Origin: RGIG9041 sp045593905 | Lineage (GTDB): Bacteria; Bacillota; Clostridia; Oscillospirales; QAKW01 | Assembly: GCA_045593905.1 (NCBI GenBank) | Contig: JAZNXL010000074.1 | Coordinates: 1 to 61,549 of the forward strand | Direction of reading: 5' to 3' | Length of the DNA: 61,549 nucleotides | Part shown: positions 57,105 through 61,549 of the stretch, piece by piece | Position numbering within the stretch: position 1 is the first letter of the stretch | Layout: every line of letters begins with the position of its first letter | Notes under the pieces: model-generated | Told to the model about the DNA's origin: nothing | What the model saw: the letters and a program-made list of their open reading frames with translations, nothing else | The model's database searches: none | Translations under genes and position numbers: made by a program

Positions 57105-57254
57105 GTGAGAATTGACAGTTGTAAAGCCGTAGGTCTTGCCTTTGTTTGCTTTGCTATGGGTACCATTATACAAATTTTTATACCTAATTTGTTTATTGTG
57201 ATACTGTTTGCAGGGCTGTTGCTTTTTGCAGGAATTTTACTGCTAAAACTATGA
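57105..57254 (+). CDS. 49-residue membrane peptide
   Basis: The frame begins GTG 57105, 6 bases after AGGAGGG, and ends TGA 57252-57254. The translation begins MRIDSCKAVGLAFVCF and consists mainly of two hydrophobic stretches separated by a Pro-Asn turn (IQIFIPNLF) and ending KL. Codon use and the strong ribosome binding site support coding. It sits between DUF4363 and spoVM and may be a spore membrane peptide; that role is inferred from position. Confidence 0.72.
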   Translation: MRIDSCKAVGLAFVCFAMGTIIQIFIPNLFIVILFAGLLLFAGILLLKL

Positions 57255-57269
57255 AAGAGAGGCGTTTTT

Positions 57270-57344
57270 GTGAAGGTTGTAGTTATTAAGCCGCCACGGC
57301 TTATATCGGGTATTTTAAAAAAGGTTTTTAAAATACATAATTAA
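57270..57344 (+). CDS. spoVM: Stage V sporulation protein SpoVM
   Basis: This 24-residue amphipathic peptide reads MKVVVIKPPRLISGILKK and then VFKIHN. It has the features of SpoVM: length about 25, MK start, IKxP with Pro9, G14 and basic residues on one face. SpoVM recognises the convex forespore membrane and anchors SpoIVA for coat assembly. The GTG at 57270 follows AGAGAGG by 7 bases. A terminator follows at once. It is easily missed because of its size. Confidence 0.85.
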   Translation: MKVVVIKPPRLISGILKKVFKIHN

Positions 57345-57349
57345 AATAA

Positions 57350-57376
57350 AAAAAGACGGTTTTAAACCGTCTTTTT
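57350..57376. terminator. Bidirectional terminator between spoVM and rplT
   Basis: AAAAAGACGGTTT and AAACCGTCTTTTT form a tight stem flanked by A and T. Confidence 0.88.
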
Positions 57377-57378
57377 AA

Positions 57379-57732
57379 TTATTTTGCGTTTTTTGCAGTT
57401 TCAACGAGCTTTGTAAAAGCAGCTGCATCAGTTACAGCGATTTCAGCAAGCATTTTTCTGTTAAGAGTAATGCCAGCAAGTTTTAAACCGTGCATAAACT
57501 GTGAATAGTTGATATCGTTCATTTTGCAAGCAGCTGAGATTCTTGTAATCCAGAGTGAACGGAAGTCTCTCTTCTTTTGCTTTCTGCCGATATAAGCGTT
57601 TGTAAGTGAACGCATAACTGCTTGGTTAGCAGTTCTGAACTGTTTGCTCTTTGCACCGTAAAAGCCTTTAGCGAGCTTTAAAATCTTTTTTCTTCTTTTG
57701 CGGGTTGTAACCGCACATTTAATTCTTGCCAT
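57379..57732 (-). CDS. rplT: 50S ribosomal protein L20
   Basis: This 117-residue protein has the L20 signatures RIKCAVTTRKRRKKILKLAKGFYGAKSK (quoted in part), IGRKQKKRDFRSLWITRI and NDINYSQFMHGL. L20 helps assemble the large subunit and in Firmicutes feeds back on the infC leader. It is the last gene of the infC-rpmI-rplT operon. Confidence 0.98.
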   Translation of the reverse strand: MARIKCAVTTRKRRKKILKLAKGFYGAKSKQFRTANQAVMRSLTNAYIGRKQKKRDFRSLWITRISAACKMNDINYSQFMHGLKLAGITLNRKMLAEIAVTDAAAFTKLVETAKNAK

Positions 57733-57753
57733 ACTATGTCAATCCTCCGATTC

Positions 57754-57951
57754 TTATTTATAAGGAATAAGCTTTTTGATTGCCTTTACGTTTGTTTTAT
57801 CGGCATAAGCTTCTTTTCTGAGTCCTCTTTTACGTTTGGTGGACTTTTTGTTTAAGATGTGTGATCTGAATGCGTGTGCTCTTTTTACTTTTCCGCCTTT
57901 TGTGATTTTAAATCTCTTTTTGGCGCCTGTATGAGTTTTGATTTTACCCAT
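57754..57951 (-). CDS. rpmI: 50S ribosomal protein L35
   Basis: The 65-residue basic protein begins GKIKTHTGAKKRFKITKGGKVKRAHAF, the L35 signature, and lies between infC and rplT in the usual order. Confidence 0.97.
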   Translation of the reverse strand: MGKIKTHTGAKKRFKITKGGKVKRAHAFRSHILNKKSTKRKRGLRKEAYADKTNVKAIKKLIPYK

Positions 57952-57965
57952 TGTTTTTGCCTCCC

Positions 57966-58496
57966 TTATTTTTTAGGTTTAAGCGCCGGATTAGGCGCCA
58001 GTACCATTATCATATTTCTGCCTTCGATTTTTGCAGGTTTTTCAACAACTGCGGTTTCGCCAACCAATTCAACAAAGCGATTTGCTATATCAAAGCCGAG
58101 TTCGGTATGAGCAAGTTCCCTGCCCTTGTACTTAACAACAACCTTAACCTTGTCACCGTTTTTGATAAAACGCTGAGCGTGTGATGCTTTTGTTTGAATA
58201 TCGTGTGTGTCGATTTTAAGTGTCAGCTGTATTTCTTTAATAGAAATAACATTTTGATTTTTACGGGCTTCCTTTTCTTTTTTAGTTTGCTCGTAGCAAT
58301 ATTTACCAAAGTCGATAATTTTACATACGGGCGGGACAGCCTTAGGAGCAATTTTTACAAGGTCAAGGCCACGTGCCTCTGCCATTTTAATTGCCTCTGA
58401 TGTTTTGATGATACCGAGCTGATTGCCCTCGTCATCAACTACTCTGACTTCCTTATCTTTAATATCGTTGTTGATTGCTAAATTCTTCGCGTTAAT
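57966..58496 (-). CDS. infC: Translation initiation factor IF-3
   Basis: This 176-residue protein shows the IF-3 N-domain (INNDIKDKEVRVVDDEGNQLGI), a basic linker and C-domain (KEIQLTLKIDTHDIQTKASHAQRFIKNGDKVKV, quoted in part). The start is placed at ATT (58494-58496), 9 bases after GGAGG; no ATG, GTG or TTG fits there. AUU starts are a known feature of infC, which lets IF-3 limit its own synthesis. IF-3 ensures correct start selection and ribosome dissociation. Confidence 0.9.
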   Translation of the reverse strand: MNAKNLAINNDIKDKEVRVVDDEGNQLGIIKTSEAIKMAEARGLDLVKIAPKAVPPVCKIIDFGKYCYEQTKKEKEARKNQNVISIKEIQLTLKIDTHDIQTKASHAQRFIKNGDKVKVVVKYKGRELAHTELGFDIANRFVELVGETAVVEKPAKIEGRNMIMVLAPNPALKPKK

Positions 58497-58511
58497 ACCC
58501 GCGCACCTCCA

Positions 58512-58666
58512 AAGCAAAATTTAAACAAAAAAACGAGCATAAATGCTCGTCTCGATAATATTAAGCGACACAAAAATGAGTGCCGTTTTAATATTAACCG
58601 TATAGGCGCGATTGTCATACGGTGAGAACGAACAAGGTTCTGCTTCTTTTTTGCCTATACATATTA
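58512..58666 (-). promoter_or_regulatory. infC leader RNA with intrinsic attenuator (L20 leader type)
   Basis: After the promoter, the minus-strand leader contains a helix between TATAGGC and GCCTATA with the conserved-looking stretch GCAGAACCTTGTTCG, then a terminator hairpin ACGAGCA/TGCTCGT (58533-58550) followed by a T run, just before the infC ribosome binding site. This layout matches Firmicutes leaders in which free L20 promotes premature termination. Confidence 0.78.
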
Positions 58667-58689
58667 ACACTTAAATGCGCGCTTGTCAA
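58661..58689 (-). promoter_or_regulatory. Promoter of infC-rpmI-rplT
   Basis: Minus-strand TTGACA (58684-58689), a 17-base spacer and TAATAT (58661-58666). Confidence 0.78.
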
Positions 58690-58716
58690 TAATTTTTTTA
58701 AAAAAATAAAAAACTC

Positions 58717-58745
58717 TTTACAAACGCGATTTTGTGTTGTATAAT
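58717..58745 (+). promoter_or_regulatory. Promoter of tRNA-Thr
   Basis: TTTACA (58717-58722), a 17-base spacer and TATAAT (58740-58745), 10 bases before the tRNA. Confidence 0.75.
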
Positions 58746-58755
58746 AATTGACGTT

Positions 58756-58831
58756 GCTGATGTAGCTCAGTAGGTAGAGTACATCCTTGGTAAGGATGGG
58801 GTCGGCAGTTCAAATCTGCTCATCAGCTCCA
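58756..58831 (+). tRNA. tRNA-Thr (anticodon GGT), CCA encoded
   Basis: The 76-base gene folds into a full cloverleaf: acceptor GCTGATG/CATCAGC, D arm with AGCTCAGTAGGTAGAGT, anticodon stem CATCC/GGATG with loop TTGGTAA (anticodon GGT), T arm with GTTCAAATC, discriminator T and encoded CCA. It decodes ACC and ACU. It stands alone with its own promoter and terminator. Confidence 0.96.
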
Positions 58832-58833
58832 AA

Positions 58834-58864
58834 AAACACGACTGTTTATCAGCCGTGTTTTTTT
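58834..58864. terminator. Terminator after tRNA-Thr, shared with the convergent glycosyltransferase
   Basis: AAACACGACTG and CAGCCGTGTTT form a stem with one mismatch and flanking A and T runs; it overlaps the 3' end of the minus-strand gene. Confidence 0.8.
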
Positions 58865-59943
58865 ATTTGTTTATAAACATTAACAATATTTTTAGCAAAT
58901 GCCTCGGCGCTGTAGTCTTGCAAAAACTTTTGGTACGCATTATCTGACAACAGTTTTGCCTTTTCTTTATCATTTACAAGTTGTAAAACTGCGCTTGAAA
59001 ATTCATTGATATTACCAACAGGACAAATTACCGAGCAATAGCTGTTTGCAATTTCTTTAAAGCCGTCAGCATTACTTACAATGGTAGGAACACCCGCGCT
59101 CCAGCTTTCTACTACCGAAAGCCCAAAGCTTTCGTACTTTGAGGTTATGCAGTAAATATCCATTGCGTGATACGCGCGTTCGGGGTCAAACACTGTGCCT
59201 GCAAAAACGCACTTTGAGTAAATACCGAGTTTTTTGGCAAGCGATTTCATATCGTTTAAAAGCGGACCGTCGCCGCAAAGTAAAAACGCAATCTTATCGT
59301 TAGCCTCGCATACCTTTTTAGCAGCAAACAAAAGCGTTTCGTAGTCTTTTTCGGCGCTGAATCTTGCAACACAGCCTACTACTGTTTTGGTAGTATCAAT
59401 ACCAAAGCTTGCTTTTGCTTTTGCGCGTTTATCTTGATTTGCAATACCTATATTACCTACACCGTTTTTTACGGTGTATATTTTTTTATGGTTAAAACCA
59501 AGCTCGCAAAGGTTTAAATACGCCGCGTGCGATACTGCAATAGCGTATCCGCCGATTGCTCTGTATGCAATTTTATTAATAAGACCTTTAATGCCGTAGC
59601 CTGCGTTAGACAGCGTGTGCTTAGTAAACACCGTTTTTGAAACACCTGCAGCGGCAATTCGTGCCGATGCACAGCCGTGAGTGTGAACAATATCATATTT
59701 ACCCTGCTCTATTATTTTTCGCATTATAGGAATTGCTTTTACATCGAACGATTTGTCGGGTGTAAAGTCAGCAAATATTATTTTAGCGCCGCTCTTTTTC
59801 ATTATTCGCGCGGCATTGGAGTTGGCAGGCAAAAGCACTGTTTGCTCTACCTTTGTTTTATCGCAATACTCAAGGCAGGTTGCAACGTATGTACCCGCGC
59901 CGCCTATATTCGAGTCGGACAAAACGTGTAATACTTTTATCAT
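58849..59943 (-). CDS. Glycosyltransferase family 4
   Basis: This 364-residue GT-B enzyme transfers a sugar from a nucleotide sugar, probably to a cell-surface glycan or lipid. The N-terminal half has VLHVLSDSNIGGAGTYVATCLEY and DIVHTHGCASARIAA; the C-terminal half has VGCVARFSAEKDYETLLFA, FLLCGDGPL and the EX7E-type site YESFGLSVVESWSAGVPTIVS. ATG 59943 follows GAGGTG. It starts 8 bases after the stop of the membrane protein gene upstream, so they are likely an operon. Confidence 0.9.
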   Translation of the reverse strand: MIKVLHVLSDSNIGGAGTYVATCLEYCDKTKVEQTVLLPANSNAARIMKKSGAKIIFADFTPDKSFDVKAIPIMRKIIEQGKYDIVHTHGCASARIAAAGVSKTVFTKHTLSNAGYGIKGLINKIAYRAIGGYAIAVSHAAYLNLCELGFNHKKIYTVKNGVGNIGIANQDKRAKAKASFGIDTTKTVVGCVARFSAEKDYETLLFAAKKVCEANDKIAFLLCGDGPLLNDMKSLAKKLGIYSKCVFAGTVFDPERAYHAMDIYCITSKYESFGLSVVESWSAGVPTIVSNADGFKEIANSYCSVICPVGNINEFSSAVLQLVNDKEKAKLLSDNAYQKFLQDYSAEAFAKNIVNVYKQIKKHG

Positions 59944-59951
59944 TTTACACC

Positions 59952-60755
59952 TCAATTAAACTGTTTGTTATAATTACTTTCTTCTACATATTTATATAGG
60001 TACTTAACTATAAGTATTGAAAGCAGGGCAAAAACTGCGCAAACCAAAACGAGTACGATTATATTAATTTTTGAAATTGCAAAAACAAATAAGCAGGCAA
60101 TTACAACCTCGCAAAGCTCTATCAAGGTATATACTGTAAAGGTTTTTAACGGTTTATACTTGTGACTTACGCGTTTTATCATAAATTCGTTAAGCGCGAG
60201 GCAAAACGCGGTATAAACTGTAAAAAACAGTGCAAACGCAAGGTGTGAATAGAGCGGTAAAAACGCAGAAACTACTGTTCCGTCTTTAAAAAGAAGATTG
60301 CCCTCATAAACTTGTGAAAAATCAGAACGAATTGCGGCTGCAATTACTGAAATCAACATAAAAAAGCAATAAATTATCATAACTGCGCCGCCCGAAAGAC
60401 CAAAGCCTGCAAAGAACGAGCTTCCTTTGTCAAACTCCTGACGATTATAGTAAATTGCGTTTAAAATAAAGTATCTTGCCGCAAAAACAATCGCAAAAAA
60501 GATAATAGCAAGACCTATTTTATAAAACGCCTTAGAGAAATATGCTGTCATATACAGTGATGCATCGCCTGAAAATGCAAAACGAATTAAAACAAGCAGT
60601 AATATCAACATTAATATAAAGCCAAGCGCACCGTAAAGGATATGTAACGGATAGAGTTGTTTGTTTTGCTTTTTAAAAACAACCGCTACCGCGCACGCTG
60701 ATGCAACAACAAGCAGTATTGACAAAACATAAAATAAAATTGCATTAAAAACCAT
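59952..60755 (-). CDS. Polytopic membrane protein of unknown function
   Basis: This 267-residue protein has about seven membrane segments (for example FYVLSILLVVASACAVAVVF, ILYGALGFILMLILLLVLIRF, VVIACLFVFAISKINIIVLVLVCAVFALL) and few polar motifs. ATG 60755 with AGGTGAG is chosen; an in-frame start 192 bases upstream overlaps the preceding gene and is rejected. It may be related to the adjacent 228-residue membrane protein, which has a similar layout; a YhfC-like or transporter-like role is only a guess. Confidence 0.75.
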   Translation of the reverse strand: MVFNAILFYVLSILLVVASACAVAVVFKKQNKQLYPLHILYGALGFILMLILLLVLIRFAFSGDASLYMTAYFSKAFYKIGLAIIFFAIVFAARYFILNAIYYNRQEFDKGSSFFAGFGLSGGAVMIIYCFFMLISVIAAAIRSDFSQVYEGNLLFKDGTVVSAFLPLYSHLAFALFFTVYTAFCLALNEFMIKRVSHKYKPLKTFTVYTLIELCEVVIACLFVFAISKINIIVLVLVCAVFALLSILIVKYLYKYVEESNYNKQFN

Positions 60756-60763
60756 AAACTCAC

Positions 60764-61450
60764 CTATGCCTTTTTCATAAACACTATAAACAGCGCAACC
60801 GATACAGCAAGGAACAACGCGGTTGACACCCAAATCAAAACAGATGAGCTTACAAAAACAATTACGCTTAACCAGAAAAGGTAATAAACCGCCGAAAGCG
60901 CGTATGCAGTAGCTCTTGAGCCGAGTTTTAAAGCGATTTCGGCACAAATTGAGTTAAGTGTGTAAATTATGCCGGTAAAAAGAATTGCCGTGCCCGAAAA
61001 GATTGCAAAACCGGGTGTAACCTGTTGTTGTTCTATTACATTAAGAGCAACAAAAACAAGCGCGTTTTGAGCAAGCACAATACCTGCGCTAAATCCAAGC
61101 GAAGAAAATTTGTTTTTTGTTTCGTCTGCTATAAACTTTTTAATTGATATTAGTTTCAGCGATTCGCACACAAAAAACAAAAGCACAAGCATTACACCAA
61201 AAACAGTACCCGCTATTGCAAGACCGGAAGTTTCGTCAGAAAAGGTAATACCCGATAAAAACACGGTATTAAGTGCGATAAATGCCACAAATACGGCGAT
61301 TGCGCTTATAAAAAAGGAACCAAAGCCGTATGCGATTGTATCGTAAGCGATTTGCTTTTTAAGTTTTGACAGTACAAAAAACAATATAACCGCCGCAGGC
61401 AAAATTAAGCCTACGGGAAGAAAAAGCAGTGTTGTATAGTTAAAGCCCAT
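60764..61450 (-). CDS. Polytopic membrane protein of unknown function
   Basis: This 228-residue protein has about seven membrane segments (FLPVGLILPAAVILFFVLSKL, FFISAIAVFVAFIALNTVFL, AGTVFGVMLVLLFFVCESLKL and others). A central ESLKLISIKKFI next to a polar turn loosely resembles YhfC-type putative membrane peptidases. Its ATG overlaps the folD stop (TAATG), so it is translated with folD. The 267-residue membrane protein follows. Confidence 0.72.
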   Translation of the reverse strand: MGFNYTTLLFLPVGLILPAAVILFFVLSKLKKQIAYDTIAYGFGSFFISAIAVFVAFIALNTVFLSGITFSDETSGLAIAGTVFGVMLVLLFFVCESLKLISIKKFIADETKNKFSSLGFSAGIVLAQNALVFVALNVIEQQQVTPGFAIFSGTAILFTGIIYTLNSICAEIALKLGSRATAYALSAVYYLFWLSVIVFVSSSVLIWVSTALFLAVSVALFIVFMKKA

Positions 61451-61549
61451 TATTTATTTCCGTCCTTTACTGAAAGCTTTGCCGAGGTCAAGGTGTTTTG
61501 CATAAGCATTGCAATGGTCATAGGACCTACTCCACCCGGAACAGGTGTA
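61450..61549 (-). CDS. folD: Bifunctional methylenetetrahydrofolate dehydrogenase/cyclohydrolase, C-terminal end (cut by window)
   Basis: About 32 residues remain, read TPVPGGVGPMTIAMLMQNTL and on to SVKDGNK. The PVPGGVGPMT motif is the FolD signature in the NADP-binding region. FolD interconverts one-carbon units on tetrahydrofolate. The rest of the gene lies beyond the window. Confidence 0.93.
   Translation of the reverse strand, partial: TPVPGGVGPMTIAMLMQNTLTSAKLSVKDGNK

Noticed and set aside
59952..60947. 64-codon extension of the 267-residue membrane protein
   Set aside because: It overlaps the preceding gene in another frame, has a Cys/Arg-rich unlikely sequence and lacks the ribosome binding site found at 60755.
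1..61549. Search for CRISPR arrays, prophage, transposases and restriction or toxin-antitoxin loci
   Set aside because: No regularly spaced repeats, integrase, transposase or nuclease motifs were seen on either strand.

Overview
The window is a stretch of low-GC chromosome from an anaerobic, endospore-forming Clostridia-type Firmicute, probably in the Oscillospiraceae/Ruminococcaceae neighbourhood (the family placement is inference). The evidence is the sporulation set (spoIIAA-AB-sigF, spoIIID, spoVM, yabP, yabQ, ytfJ-like and gerA-type genes), fermentation genes (pflBA, ackA), T-box and CIRCE control, and AGGAGG-type ribosome binding sites throughout. No phage, insertion sequence or CRISPR array was found; most of the window is core genome.

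Layout. 1-1435: a cut AraC regulator, a TIGR04076-like protein and a GNAT acetyltransferase. 1490-5730: rplM-rpsI, a TtcA-like tRNA thiolase, then aspA divergent from a LysR regulator across a symmetric operator/promoter. 5737-11380: T-box-controlled valS, folC and the spoIIA operon. 11388-15145: CIRCE-clpB, yabP-yabQ-divIC. 15243-20610: hpf behind a long palindrome, two unknown proteins, pcrA and ackA. 20679-32244 (minus strand): a long, tightly packed run lon-engB-M50 protease-scpA-scpB-DUF2953-ytfJ-dac-rluB-two lipoproteins-GHL10/amidase fusion. 32303-35243: a compact gerA-type germinant receptor operon with a half-length C subunit. 35293-48635: the accessory part of the window. It holds a GH106-like glycosidase divergent from an AraC regulator, two DUF4838 paralogues and a ceramidase-like protein, interrupted by spoIIID and pflBA. 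48859-54975: an XRE membrane regulator, greA-lysS-pspC, rpsB-tsf with a structured leader, and divIVA. 55076-57344 (plus): a VanY-like carboxypeptidase, DUF421, DUF4363, a 49-residue membrane peptide and a 24-codon spoVM. 57379-61549: the infC-rpmI-rplT operon with an attenuator leader, tRNA-Thr(GGT), a glycosyltransferase, two membrane proteins and the end of folD.

Themes. (1) Several genes have their translation start beside or inside a strong hairpin (yabP, hpf, gerAA, DUF421). (2) Two divergent gene pairs, each with its regulator, are driven by fully interleaved promoters; at aspA/lysR the whole element is one perfect palindrome. (3) Cell-wall turnover genes are abundant: the GHL10-amidase fusion, a DacF-like enzyme, VanY, the spore proteins and a short Ger receptor. 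The least understood unit is the GH106-like/DUF4838/ceramidase-like group. The most mechanistically suggestive protein is the 922-residue fusion, which joins a glycan-denuding amidase to a glycosidase family known to cut denuded glycans.
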